Below are positions 43,513-53,125 of a stretch of 64,000 nt of DNA, piece after piece (within the stretch, counting starts at the first letter, position 1; every line of letters begins with the position of its first letter). The notes below the pieces were generated by a model, which did no database searches, was not told the DNA's origin, and saw only the letters and a program-made list of their open reading frames with translations. The translations under genes were made by a program, and so were the position numbers. Source of the DNA: JAGQPD01 sp020426865 (lineage in GTDB: Bacteria; Planctomycetota; Planctomycetia; Pirellulales; Pirellulaceae); contig JAWKTN010000014.1 of NCBI GenBank assembly GCA_041399065.1, forward strand, positions 1 to 64,000, read 5' to 3'.

Positions 43513-44775
43513 TTAAACGGTTTTTGTTGAATTTTTCACAAAATCCATCGTTTGCCGTTGACGTTGCTGGACGTAGCCCCTGGCTTTTTCCACCTTTTGC
43601 CGCGCTCGATCGGGATACTCAGCCAGGGACAATACGGCAGGAACGATCTGCGGATGGTCCGTGGGGTCATCCAGGTCGAACAGCCAATCGTCCAGGCCAA
43701 TGTCGCGCCACATGAATCCTTTGCTGGTTTGCTCTTCGAACCGGCATACGATTGCTGGCACACCGTTGCCGACCGCCATAATCGGGGAGTGCATTTCGCT
43801 ACCGAAGAGGCCAGCGCTACGAACGTAGATGCTGAGTGCCTCGTCGGTCAGCCAGAATGAATCTCGCCAGACGACCTGTGGCTTCACGTCTTCCGGAAGT
43901 TTTTCCCAAAACATTTCGCGCCCTACCGCCATTTGTGTTGCATCCTCGGGGCAGAGCAGCACCTTGTAGGACGTCTGACGCGCTATTGCCACAATGGCTT
44001 TGCGCAACTCGAGATGGTCGCGTTCCTTCATCATTTCATTTCGGCGATGACGTTCGGCGTCGAACGGGCGATTCTTGGCCGGAATTGTCCAGTAGGGGGT
44101 ATAGCGCAGACGAGAAAGGCAGCACAAGTATTTTCCCACCTCAAGGTCATGCTCCTTCAAGAATCGGCTGGCCTTGTCGTCATCGCGAAGGTCACAGGCG
44201 AATGCCCCGTCAGGTCCGTACTCCATGACCTTGCACGTGACTCCTTCGTTTCGAGCTCGTGCCAACGATACCGAATCGCGAAAGTATACGAATCGCGCCT
44301 GGCTCAGCAGCTCCGCATCATTGCCAGTACTGAACGAGCCGTGAGTGATACCATAGACCCCAAATGGTTTGCCGGTATGCTTGACGAATGCTACCAGGTC
44401 TTTGGCGGCGACCAACGACGGTCCCGAACCATGCAAAAAGAAACTGGACCACGCAATGGCATCGGACAATTCTGAGTTGCTCGCCTTTCCGTCGGTGCCG
44501 ATCGAGCCTTTGACGATTGCCAAATTGGGAAACCGCCTACGAAGCATTGCGGCAACTTCTTCGGAAAGGTCGCCCGATGCCCACAACGTCACTTCGGCTT
44601 CGGGAATGTACTGCCCGAGTAACCGCAGGACGCCCGGCGTGTGAGCGATATCGCCGATGTTTACGACCTGCCACGACGAACGCAGCAACACGCGTGGTGC
44701 TCGCGGCAATTCCGCAAATGCCTGGGCACAACACGCCACCAAAGGCACTGACTTGAGAAACTCACGTCGCTTCAT
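43513..44775 (-). CDS. Polysaccharide pyruvyl transferase-like protein with a Tat signal
   Basis: The 420-residue protein begins MKRREFLKSVPLVACCAQAFA, an RR-x-FLK twin-arginine signal. It then shows the pyruvyl-transferase family fold: NIGDIAHTPGVLRLLGQYIPEAEVTLW, FFLHGSGPSLVAAKDL, KPFGVYGITHGSF, RDSVSLARARNEG, PDGAFACDL and a C-terminal AGLFGSEMHSPIMAVGNGVPAIV. Known members use phosphoenolpyruvate in the cytoplasm to add pyruvate ketals to exopolysaccharide. An exported member would lack that donor, so the true activity may differ. AGGAA precedes ATG 44775. Confidence 0.78.
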   Translation of the reverse strand: MKRREFLKSVPLVACCAQAFAELPRAPRVLLRSSWQVVNIGDIAHTPGVLRLLGQYIPEAEVTLWASGDLSEEVAAMLRRRFPNLAIVKGSIGTDGKASNSELSDAIAWSSFFLHGSGPSLVAAKDLVAFVKHTGKPFGVYGITHGSFSTGNDAELLSQARFVYFRDSVSLARARNEGVTCKVMEYGPDGAFACDLRDDDKASRFLKEHDLEVGKYLCCLSRLRYTPYWTIPAKNRPFDAERHRRNEMMKERDHLELRKAIVAIARQTSYKVLLCPEDATQMAVGREMFWEKLPEDVKPQVVWRDSFWLTDEALSIYVRSAGLFGSEMHSPIMAVGNGVPAIVCRFEEQTSKGFMWRDIGLDDWLFDLDDPTDHPQIVPAVLSLAEYPDRARQKVEKARGYVQQRQRQTMDFVKNSTKTV

Positions 44776-44878
44776 GGCTGGATTCCTGATAGTATTGATT
44801 GACCAGGGTCAGTTTACGTTAACATGTTAGCGATTTGTTGCCTTGACTTTCTTCCCGGTTTTGATTGTACGAAAGTAG

Positions 44879-45718
44879 ATGACCATGTCGAGTCTGGCAA
44901 ACCGCACCTTATTCATTACCGGAGCGAGTCGGGGGATCGGCAAGGCGATCGCCCTGCGTGCAGCTCGAGATGGTGCCAACATCGTGGTGGCCGCAAAAAC
45001 GGACAAGCCCGATCCACGGCTCCCAGGCACGGTGCACTCGGCGGTCGAAGAAATCCAACAGGCCGGCGGTCGCGGCCTGGCCTGCATCACCGATATTCGT
45101 TCCGAGGAACAGGTCCAAGCTGCAATCGACCAGGCGGTCTCCACGTTTGGTGGTATCGATATCTTGGTCAATAACGCCAGCGCCATCCAATTGACAGGTA
45201 CGCTGAACACCAACATGAAACGTTTCGACTTGATGCATGCCGTTAACGTTCGCGGTACATTTCTGTGCTCGCAAGCGGCGCTGCCCCACCTGATGAATTC
45301 GGGAAACCCACATATTCTCAACATTTCGCCACCACTGAATCTCGATCCCGGCTGGTTCGCCGGACACGTGGCATACACAATGGCCAAGTATGGGATGAGC
45401 ATGTGCGTGCTGGGGATGGCACGCGAGTTTCAAGAAGCTGGCGTCGCCGTGAACGCTCTGTGGCCCAAGACGGCGATCGCCACAGCAGCCGTGATGAATT
45501 TGTTAGGGGGCGAGCAGGCGATCCAGCGCTGCCGCAAGCCGGAAATCATGGCCGATGCGGCACACTACGTTCTCACTCAACCCAGCCGCGACTGCACGGG
45601 TAATTTCTTGGTGGATGAAGACGTACTGCTACGCGCTGGTGTCAGTGACCTGTCTCAATACGCCGTCGGTTCCGCCGATGATCTTTGGCCCGACTTCTTT
45701 CTCGGCGCGGCACCATAG
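44879..45718 (+). CDS. SDR-family oxidoreductase (HSDL2-like)
   Basis: The 279-residue protein has the NAD(P) motif TGASRGIG (residues 14-21), NNAS in the middle, catalytic Ser150 (NISPPL), Tyr166 and Lys170 (YTMAK), and AVNALWPKTAIATAAV after the active site. The pattern with KTDKPDPRLPGT after the first strand and the long CTGNFLVDE end fits the hydroxysteroid-dehydrogenase-like 2 group. The substrate is probably an acyl or carbonyl compound and is not assigned. It is a single gene, divergent from the pyruvyl-transferase-like gene. Confidence 0.85.
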   Translation: MTMSSLANRTLFITGASRGIGKAIALRAARDGANIVVAAKTDKPDPRLPGTVHSAVEEIQQAGGRGLACITDIRSEEQVQAAIDQAVSTFGGIDILVNNASAIQLTGTLNTNMKRFDLMHAVNVRGTFLCSQAALPHLMNSGNPHILNISPPLNLDPGWFAGHVAYTMAKYGMSMCVLGMAREFQEAGVAVNALWPKTAIATAAVMNLLGGEQAIQRCRKPEIMADAAHYVLTQPSRDCTGNFLVDEDVLLRAGVSDLSQYAVGSADDLWPDFFLGAAP

Positions 45719-45794
45719 CCGCTACGGCGTCGTGTGCGTCAACACTTTGAACGTCAAAGTGGCAGTCGGTTTCGCCGCATCCAAATCGCGTCGA

Positions 45795-46232
45795 TCAGGC
45801 CCGTTCCGCCAACCCCTTCGTTTGCTGCAACATATGCTGCCAACCGGGAACGACATTCACGCGATGCTCTTCTTCCACCGGACCAATCACTCGATGACGC
45901 AAAGACAGTTCCACGCCACCAGCGACCGGCGTCAAGCGAAATTGAATATGACCAGCCACCGGATAGGACATGAACATCGGGCCATGCAATTCCAGCAGCG
46001 TCGGCGGCTTGATCACTTGCACAAACCCCCATAGATGCCCCTGCCCGGCCCCCAAGTCACGAAACCAACGCCCGCCCGGCCACTCCTCCAACACCATCGG
46101 CATCGGCCGGTTGTCGGGGGTCGAGTTGTCGGTAGTCAAACGTCTTAACAACGCCCTAAAGGCATCACCAATCGCCGCCGACATCTCGATCGATTGACAA
46201 ATATCCAACGAAAACTCGTCTTGCGTGGACAT
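45795..46232 (-). CDS. SRPBCC (START/AHSA1-like) domain protein
   Basis: ATG 46232 (MSTQDEF) is preferred over the longer frame. The 145-residue protein follows the AHSA1 helix-grip pattern: an N-terminal strand DICQSIEM, LEEWPGGRWFRDLG, GHLWGFVQVIKPPTLLELHGPM, then LTPVAGGVELSLRHRVIG and a C-terminal helix with GW.HMLQQ. Such proteins bind hydrophobic ligands or act as regulators. No ligand can be inferred. It is convergent with the SDR gene. Confidence 0.75.
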   Translation of the reverse strand: MSTQDEFSLDICQSIEMSAAIGDAFRALLRRLTTDNSTPDNRPMPMVLEEWPGGRWFRDLGAGQGHLWGFVQVIKPPTLLELHGPMFMSYPVAGHIQFRLTPVAGGVELSLRHRVIGPVEEEHRVNVVPGWQHMLQQTKGLAERA

Positions 46233-46332
46233 CCCGTGCGCTCCTCTTCTGACAACCTGCAACATTCGAATTCAAAGGCAACGCCATTAATGTTACCAAT
46301 TGATCACGTGACAGTCAAGTCACACACTCAAA

Positions 46333-47709
46333 TTATTTGCGGTTCTGCTGGTTCGCACCGCCGGGTCCCCAGTCTTCGCTTTTCACGGTCGAGCCAGGAA
46401 ATGCTGGGGCGACGAGTTCGGCGTTCCATTTGTCGAGTGCCGCTGATAACGTCGCTAATAGTCGCGGGCGCTCGTTGGCCAAGTCATGGGATTCGCCGAG
46501 ATCGTTGGCCAGGTCGTACAGTTGCTGCGGTTGGTCGGGTAACCGAACAAGCTTCCAGTCGCCGTCTCGCATGGCCAATGTCTGCTTGTGCTGCATCCGC
46601 CAATACAACCGCTGATGGGGGCGAGTCGTTACCGTGCCGGTCAAATAGGGGATTAAATCGACACCGTCGTAAACGCCGTCCCGTGGCATTGCCACACCGG
46701 CCGCGGCCAATGACGTTGCCATGACATCCAACGAGCACACAGGTGGGTCATAGGTCGCACCGGCCGGCAAGCGACCGGGCCAGCTCACAATGTACGGCAC
46801 ACGCACCCCACCCTCATAGACATCGCCTTTAATCCCACGCAATGGCCCATTGTCCGAACCGCTTGGCTCGTGCCCACCATTGTCGCTAAAGAAAAAGACC
46901 AGCGTTCGATTCGTTTGGTCGGTATCGGCCAGTGCTTGAATGGCGGTACCGATGGCGTCATCCATGAGACTGACCTGTGCGGCATACCGACGCCGCCGCA
47001 CGTTCGAAATATGAGCGAATTTCGCCAGCCGCTCTTCGGTCGGTTCGTGAGGGACATGCGGCGCGTTGAACGCCAGATAAAGACACCACGGCTTTTCCGT
47101 GTGCGCACGAATAAAGCGTGCCACCTCGTCGCCGAATTCCGTCGTCAGGTGTGCGGGGACTTCGTCCAGTGGTTGTCCGTTGCGGACCAATGGCAACGTG
47201 TATTGTCGCTCGTTTGGTTGCCAATCCATAAATCGATGACCACCACCAATGAAGCCATAGCAGTGGGCAAATCCACGGTTCCATGGCGAATGCGACGGCG
47301 ACGATCCCAAGTGCCACTTGCCGATCCAGGCGGTGTCGTATCCTCCATCCTGCATCCACTGCGGCCACAGTCGCTCAGTGAGTGGCAACCCCTCACGTTC
47401 ATCCAGCGGATCGTATACCGGGTTGTACTCATGACCAAACCGCTGCTGATAACGACCCGTCAATAGACCGGCACGAGTCGGAGAACAGAACGGATGCGAC
47501 ACGTAGCCATTAGTACAACGCACTCCCGATGCCGCCAACCGATCGAGATTCGGCGTAACGATCTCCGAACTCCCTTGAAACCCGGCGTCCCCATATCCTT
47601 GGTCGTCGCTAACGATTACCAATACGTTGGTCGATGCCGCCAGTGTGGCTGTGACCGTGACCAGTGTGTTGGCAATCCAAGACAGGAAGGCAATCGTGTT
47701 CTGGCGCAT
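46333..47709 (-). CDS. Exported sulfatase (arylsulfatase family)
   Basis: From ATG 47709 the product is 458 residues with a signal peptide (1-26). The metal site opens with VIVSDDQGYGD. The modified residue is Cys75 in CSPTRAGLLTGRY, which formylglycine-generating enzyme would convert. The rest has YDTAWIGKWHLG, FLAFNAPHVPH-like YLAFNAPHVPHEP, FFFSDNGGHEPSGSDN and LRGIKGDVYEGGVRVPYIVSWPG. It hydrolyses sulfate esters, most likely on polysaccharides outside the cytoplasm. The gene is divergent from a second sulfatase across a 385-bp region with a palindrome. Confidence 0.88.
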   Translation of the reverse strand: MRQNTIAFLSWIANTLVTVTATLAASTNVLVIVSDDQGYGDAGFQGSSEIVTPNLDRLAASGVRCTNGYVSHPFCSPTRAGLLTGRYQQRFGHEYNPVYDPLDEREGLPLTERLWPQWMQDGGYDTAWIGKWHLGSSPSHSPWNRGFAHCYGFIGGGHRFMDWQPNERQYTLPLVRNGQPLDEVPAHLTTEFGDEVARFIRAHTEKPWCLYLAFNAPHVPHEPTEERLAKFAHISNVRRRRYAAQVSLMDDAIGTAIQALADTDQTNRTLVFFFSDNGGHEPSGSDNGPLRGIKGDVYEGGVRVPYIVSWPGRLPAGATYDPPVCSLDVMATSLAAAGVAMPRDGVYDGVDLIPYLTGTVTTRPHQRLYWRMQHKQTLAMRDGDWKLVRLPDQPQQLYDLANDLGESHDLANERPRLLATLSAALDKWNAELVAPAFPGSTVKSEDWGPGGANQQNRK

Positions 47710-47859
47710 CAGAATCGCTCCCACTGCTATTTGAAATCTCCAGTCGATATTCGGCGTTCATTTCTATCGCCGTTGACGGTCCTGTTGTATCGGATCGTGT
47801 CGTCACGCACCAGCAGTGGCATGCGCCACTCCCCGCCCTCAAGCTTTGGCAGGAAGCTC

Positions 47860-47886
47860 GCAATACCTCGAACCTCGAGGTATTGC
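47860..47886. promoter_or_regulatory. Palindrome between divergent sulfatases, candidate operator
   Basis: GCAATACCTCG and its exact complement flank AACCT. The 11-bp arms lie about 150 bases upstream of the minus-strand sulfatase and about 210 bases upstream of the plus-strand one. The position between divergent genes of like function suggests a shared regulator site; a hairpin role is also possible. The remaining 47710-48094 region has no gene. Confidence 0.45.
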
Positions 47887-48094
47887 AAAGTACGAGCGCG
47901 CCGCCAGTGTGACTGTCCACGGCCTCCCAATCGTCCGGCCTTTTCGACGAGTCGAGCAACCGGGCGACTTGCCCTGACCGCCCGCAATGTGCATAATCGT
48001 TGGTTTCCGGACATGTGAGCTCACTGGCAATGAGACCTGAAAATCATGGTCCATGACTTGATCACTCGTTTAGTGTACCGACAGAAGGCCCAGA

Positions 48095-49945
48095 ATGCGT
48101 CAACCACGCCACCAATACGTTCACCGCATGCTCCTGTTTGTGTTGGCCATCCTGATCTCGGGCCCATGTGTGGGTCGTGCCTTTGCAGCGCGAGTTACCG
48201 AGCTGACCATCACCATCGATGGTGGGAGGATCCTGGCCTACTCGATGGGGGATTCCGGCGAGCTTCCAGATGACCAGGTGTGGGCCAAGCTGGCGACGGT
48301 CAAACTTTCGGATTCTCACTGCGAAAATGATTTCAAGCTTGCACCCGACGAAACCAACGGAAATCGGATCACCCTACGCGGTGACATTGTACTGACAATT
48401 CGCTACGGCGGTTCCGTCAAATTGGACCGACTACAATTGATTCGAGTGACGCCGGGCGGCGACCAGTGGGAATTATCGACAGCCGAACTTGCTCGAGTGA
48501 ACAAGATCCGCGAGCGGACGGCTGCCGATCGAGTTCAACCGAACGTGGTCGTCGTCCTGTGCGACGACATACGGTGGAATGCCATGAGCTGCGCTGGGCA
48601 CCCGCATTTGGTGACACCCAACATCGACCAGTTAGCTCACGAAGGCGTCTTCTTTGAAAACATGTTCTGCACCACCAGCTTGTGCAGCCCCAGTCGTGCG
48701 TCGATCCTCAGCGGCCTTTACGCTCATGTCCACGGCGTCACCGACAATTTCACCGACTACCCGCCGACGCTGGCGAGCTTCCCCCGTCAGCTGCAGGCGG
48801 CGGGCTACGAAACCGCCTATGTCGGCAAATGGCACATGGGCGAAAAAGACGATAGTCCGCGTCCCGGCTTCGACTACTTTGTCACTCATCGAGGTCAAGG
48901 GACCTACTACGATCCCGAATTCAACTTCAACGGCGAACTACGCCGCGTTATGCCCGGCTACTACACGCATGTCGTGACCGATATCGCCGTCGATTGGCTC
49001 AAACAAGATCGCTCAAAGCCGTTCCTGTTGATGGTTGGCCAAAAAGCGCCTCACAGCTTCTACCTGCCGGAAGAAAAATACGCCCACACGTTTGATCACG
49101 TCGAAATCAATTACCCACAAACCGCCTTTCACTTGCAGAACAAGCCCGAGTGGATCACCCAACGGTTGTATACTTGGCACGGGATTTATGGCCCCCTGTT
49201 TGCCTGGCGGAAGGAATTTCCCAACGACAAGTCCGAGGCCGTTACCGATTTCGCTCGAATGATCCGTGCCTACTGGGGCACGATCCTGTCGCTCGACGAC
49301 AGTATCGCTCGGCTCACCGATACGCTTCGCCAAGCGGGTGAACTCGACAATACCGTCTTCATCTTCATGGGCGACAATGGCCTGCTCGAAGGAGAACACG
49401 GTATGGTCGACAAACGCACAATGCACGAGGCAAGTATCCGCATTCCCATGATCATTCGCTACCCTGGACTGACACCCACTCATCGACCGAAACGGATCAC
49501 CCAGCAAGTACTAACCGTCGACGTCGCCCCAACGATCCTGGACCTCTGCGGTGCGGAACCGCTCCCCAAATCACACGGCCGATCCGTGCGGCAGCTGGTC
49601 ACCACCGGCGATCACGATTGGCGCACGGCGTGGTTCTACCATTACAACTATGAAAAGCAGTTTCCCTACACGCCCAACGTGCGCGGCATTCGCACCGATC
49701 GCTGGAAATACATCCACTACCCCCACGGCGATGGCTCGCCAGATCGACACCTGCCTGAACTCTACGACCTGGCAAGCGACCCCGGCGAACAACAGAATCT
49801 CGCCAACGAACCGCAATCGCAAGGACTGATCGCCGACCTCAAACGACAATTGCACGAACTCATGCAGGCCACCGATATCGCCGAAGACACTATGCCACTG
49901 GACGAAGGCGTCAAATCGGAACTGCCCGACGCGAATATCCGATAA
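48095..49945 (+). CDS. Exported sulfatase with an N-terminal accessory domain
   Basis: The 616-residue protein has a signal peptide (1-31), then ~115 residues (VTELTITIDGGRILAYSMGD, GGSVKLDRLQLIRVTPGG) that are beta-rich and not part of the sulfatase fold. The catalytic domain begins VVVVLCDDIRWNAMSCAGHP, with Cys197 in CSPSRASILSGLY as the formylglycine site. It continues YETAYVGKWHMGE, FLLMVGQKAPH, FIFMGDNGLLEGEHGM and RGIRTDRWKYIHYP. Heparan/iduronate-type sulfatases share the last motifs, so a glycosaminoglycan- or ulvan-like substrate is possible. AAGG lies 6 bases before the ATG. Confidence 0.87.
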   Translation: MRQPRHQYVHRMLLFVLAILISGPCVGRAFAARVTELTITIDGGRILAYSMGDSGELPDDQVWAKLATVKLSDSHCENDFKLAPDETNGNRITLRGDIVLTIRYGGSVKLDRLQLIRVTPGGDQWELSTAELARVNKIRERTAADRVQPNVVVVLCDDIRWNAMSCAGHPHLVTPNIDQLAHEGVFFENMFCTTSLCSPSRASILSGLYAHVHGVTDNFTDYPPTLASFPRQLQAAGYETAYVGKWHMGEKDDSPRPGFDYFVTHRGQGTYYDPEFNFNGELRRVMPGYYTHVVTDIAVDWLKQDRSKPFLLMVGQKAPHSFYLPEEKYAHTFDHVEINYPQTAFHLQNKPEWITQRLYTWHGIYGPLFAWRKEFPNDKSEAVTDFARMIRAYWGTILSLDDSIARLTDTLRQAGELDNTVFIFMGDNGLLEGEHGMVDKRTMHEASIRIPMIIRYPGLTPTHRPKRITQQVLTVDVAPTILDLCGAEPLPKSHGRSVRQLVTTGDHDWRTAWFYHYNYEKQFPYTPNVRGIRTDRWKYIHYPHGDGSPDRHLPELYDLASDPGEQQNLANEPQSQGLIADLKRQLHELMQATDIAEDTMPLDEGVKSELPDANIR

Positions 49946-49951
49946 CGATTA

Positions 49952-50824
49952 CTACAAATCTGTCTTTCGCGGTTTGTCCCGCGCCTGTCCGGCCCGCGGA
50001 GCGGCACCGGACGACAGCCTGTTTTGACTCACCGTGCGGAATTCAATCTCGTGACCCGAGATATTGACCCATTGAAAATAACGCAACGGTGTGTGATTCA
50101 ATACCCGCAAAAGCTGGCCCTGGAGACCCGCACGATTAGCTCGAAGTGCCGAGAAGCAGACAGCCACGTCGTCAGATAGTGTAAAAAACGATCGCTCTCC
50201 CAGGCACCGACCGTGGTCATAGACCGGAACATTCCGCATTACGACTTCGGGCCCCCCCAATAAGTGCATCAGCGCATTGCGGTACAAGGGCACACCAAGG
50301 AAAGAACCCCAGTCGTCAATCAGTTCGAGAACCGACTCTCGCAACAGGCGGCTTCGTCCACCCAATTCCGTCCACTCCTGCTGCGACACGTTCACCCGCC
50401 GACGTTCCGCCAATGTCAGGTTGGTCGTGAGAAACCGTTTCTCGACTTGGTCCCCACCCATATTCAACAATAGCCCGTGGTTGACTTCAGATAACATCAG
50501 GTATTGCAGCGCCTGAGCCTCGTTCCGGGCACAAAGTGATTCAGCTGCTTTTAACTCGACGATCAGTCCATGGGCCGCCAATATATCCACCAAAAAGTAG
50601 GCTTCAAAGTCGGCGTGCGACAAACTGATTCGCACCTCCTTCAATGTCGGCGTCAGCCCTACTTCTTCGCACCGCTGCCGCAATGCCTCTTGATAGATCG
50701 CTTCAGAATAATACCTCCCCAATTGGTTTTGAACGTCGAATGCGATGCCGATGAACTTCTCCGCCTGAACGTGAAAGTCGGCACGCGTCAGATTCCTGAA
50801 TTCCGAATGCAGAATAATCGCCAT
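49952..50824 (-). CDS. GxxExxY-family PDDEXK-fold protein with C-terminal extension
   Basis: ATG 50824 follows GGGGGAC and gives 290 residues. Residues 1-125 match GxxExxY proteins: IGIAFDVQNQLGRYYSEAIYQEAL, then TLKEVRISL and the nuclease-like D...E-x-K pattern in FLVDILAAHGLIVELKA, followed by NEAQALQYL. Usual family members end there. About 150 further residues (RLLRESVLELIDDWGSFLG, YDHGRCLGERSFF) are of unknown type, though I associate them with planctomycete members. Biological role is unknown. It borders the palindromic repeat array and is convergent with the sulfatase, 6 bp away. Confidence 0.78.
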   Translation of the reverse strand: MAIILHSEFRNLTRADFHVQAEKFIGIAFDVQNQLGRYYSEAIYQEALRQRCEEVGLTPTLKEVRISLSHADFEAYFLVDILAAHGLIVELKAAESLCARNEAQALQYLMLSEVNHGLLLNMGGDQVEKRFLTTNLTLAERRRVNVSQQEWTELGGRSRLLRESVLELIDDWGSFLGVPLYRNALMHLLGGPEVVMRNVPVYDHGRCLGERSFFTLSDDVAVCFSALRANRAGLQGQLLRVLNHTPLRYFQWVNISGHEIEFRTVSQNRLSSGAAPRAGQARDKPRKTDL

Positions 50825-50977
50825 ATGTCCCCCTAATACGCCCATATAATATACACTTGCGTTCACTGAACCCATTAGCCATATGCGACAAAACGCCGCA
50901 AGCCCATATAGGTATCACATGATCATATATATTAACACACATACACGCCCCCACTATCCCCCCCTCCCTAATCCACC

Positions 50978-53022
50978 CTCGTCTCTTCATCATCCTGCCC
51001 CCGATCATCCTGCCTTTCCCCCGCCGCCTGTGGGAAGGCAGGACGATCGGGGGCAGGATGATATTTTTCTTTCGCGATGCCGGCTCGCAGGTGGATCACA
51101 GCGTGACGCCCCCGTGAAACAAGTGCGCGACCTTTAATCGACGCAGGATGATATTTTTCTTTCGCGATGCCGGCTCGCTGGTGGATCACAGCGTGACGCC
51201 CCGTGAAACAACGCTCCTCATCTCTTCATCATCCTGCCCCCATCGTCCGACCGCCTGTGGGAAGGCAGGACGATCGGGGGGAGGATATTTTTCTTTCGCG
51301 ATGCCGGCTCGCTGGTGGATCACAGCGTGACGCCCCCGTGCAACAAGTGCCATACACGACCTTTAATTCCCCCGCCGCCTGTGGGAAGGCAGGACGATCG
51401 AAGCAGAATGATATTTTTCTTTCGCGATGCCGGCTCGCTGGTGGATGCCGGCTCGACCTTTAATCGACGAACCCGACCTTTAATCGACGAACCCACCAAC
51501 AAACTCCTCATCTCTTCATCATCCTGCCCCCCATCGTTGCCTTTCCCCCGCCGCCTGTGGGAAGGCAGGACGATCAGCAGGATGATATTTTTCTTTCGCG
51601 ATGCCGGCTCGCTGGTGGATCACAGCGTGACGCCCCCGTGCAACAAGTGCCACGACCTTTAATCGACGAACCCACCAACACGCAAACTCCTCATCTCTTC
51701 ATCATCCTGCCCCCATCGTCCTCCTTTCCCCCGCCGCCCCCCATCGTCCTGCTCTTTCCCCCGCCGCCTGTGGGAAGGCAGGACGATCACAGCGTGACGC
51801 CCAGGTGCCGGCTCGCTGGTGGATCACAGCGTGAAACAAGTGCGCCACGACCTTTAATCGACGAACCCACCAACACGCAAACTCCTCATCTCTTCATCAT
51901 CCTGCCCCCATCGTCCTGCCTTTCCCCGCCGCCTGTGGGAAGGCAGGACGATCGGGGGCAGGATGATATTTCTCTTTCGCGATGCCGGCTCGCTGGTGGA
52001 TCACAGCGTGACGCCCCCGTGCAACAAGTGCGCCACGACCTTTAATCGACGAACCCACCAACACAAACTCCTCATCTCTTCATCATCCTGCCCCCGACTT
52101 TCCCCCGCCGCCTCATCTCTTCATCATCCTGCCCCCCTCCGTGCCTTTCCCCCGCCGCCTGTGGGAAGGCAGGACGATCGGGGGCAGGATGATATTTTTC
52201 TTTCGCGATGCCGCCTTTCCCCCGCTGGGAAGGCAGGACGATGGTGGATCGCGATGCCGGCTCGCGTGACGCCCCCGTGAAACAAGTGCGCCACGACCTT
52301 TAATCGACGAACCTACGAACACGCAAACTCCTCATCTTTTCATCATCCTGCCCCCATCGTCCTGCCTTTCCCCCGCCGCCTGTGGGAAGGCAGGACGATC
52401 GGGGGCAGGATGATATTTTCTCTTTCGCGATGCCGGCTCGCTGGTGGATCACAGCGTGACGCCCCCGTGCAACAAGTGCGCCACGACCTTTAATCGACGA
52501 ACCCACCAACACGCAAACTCCTCATCTCTTCATCATCCTGCCCCCCATCGTCCTGCCTTTCCCCCGCCGCCTGTGGGAAGGCAGGACGATCGGGGGCAGG
52601 ATGATATTTTTTCTTTCGCGATGCCGGCTCGCTGGTGGATCACAGCGTGACGCCCCCGTGAAACAAGTGCGCCACGACCTTTAATCGACGAACCTACGAA
52701 CACGCAAACTCCTCATCTCTTCATCATCCTGCCCCCATCGTCCTGCCTTTCCCCCGCCGCCTGTGGGAAGGCAGGACGATCGGGGGCAGGATGATATTTT
52801 TTCTTTCGCGATGCCGGCTCGCTGGTGAATCACAGCGTGACGCCCCCGTGAAACAAGTGCGCCACGACCTTTAATCGACGAACCCACCAACACGCAAACT
52901 CCTCATCTCTTCATCATCCTGCCCCCCATCGTCCTGCCTTTCCCCCGCCGCCTGTGGGAAGGCAGGACGATCGGGGGCAGGATGATATTTTTTCTTTCGC
53001 GATGCCGGCTCGCTGGTGATCG
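50978..53022. repeat. Tandem array of ~11 palindromic, terminator-like modules (191-bp period)
   Basis: A full unit has a hairpin with ~31-bp arms (ATCATCCTGCCCCC..CGTCCTGCCTTTCCC and its complement around a CCGCCGCCTG loop; for example 52532-52605). An ATATTTTTTCTTTC run follows, then a conserved spacer (CGCGATGCCGGCTCGCTGGT, CACAGCGTGACGCCCCCGTG, ACGACCTTTAATCGACGAAC, ACGCAAACTCCTCATCTCTT). The right-arm core GTGGGAAGGCAGGACGAT starts near 51031, 51257, 51381, 51557, 51770, 51936, 52161, 52382, 52573, 52764 and 52954, plus one diverged at 52226. The last four are 191 bp apart; the left ones are shortened or rearranged. All open frames inside are by-products of the repeat. Positions 50825-50977 hold only the neighbouring gene's upstream region. 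Confidence 0.92.
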
Positions 53023-53125
53023 ACGAGTGAACCTTTATACGAAAAACATGTCCCCTTCGGGGTGTTGGCGGCGGCCGGTATAATCCGCGACTTGGATCTC
53101 CAATCGTTCCTGTTTGAGCTCAACC

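Noticed and set aside
50978..53022. CRISPR array
   Set aside because: Units are 190 bp with conserved spacers, not ~30-bp repeats with unique spacers, and no cas genes are near.
50978..53022. Integron cassette array with attC hairpins
   Set aside because: There are no genes between the palindromes, the hairpins lack attC-type R and L boxes, and no integrase is in the window.
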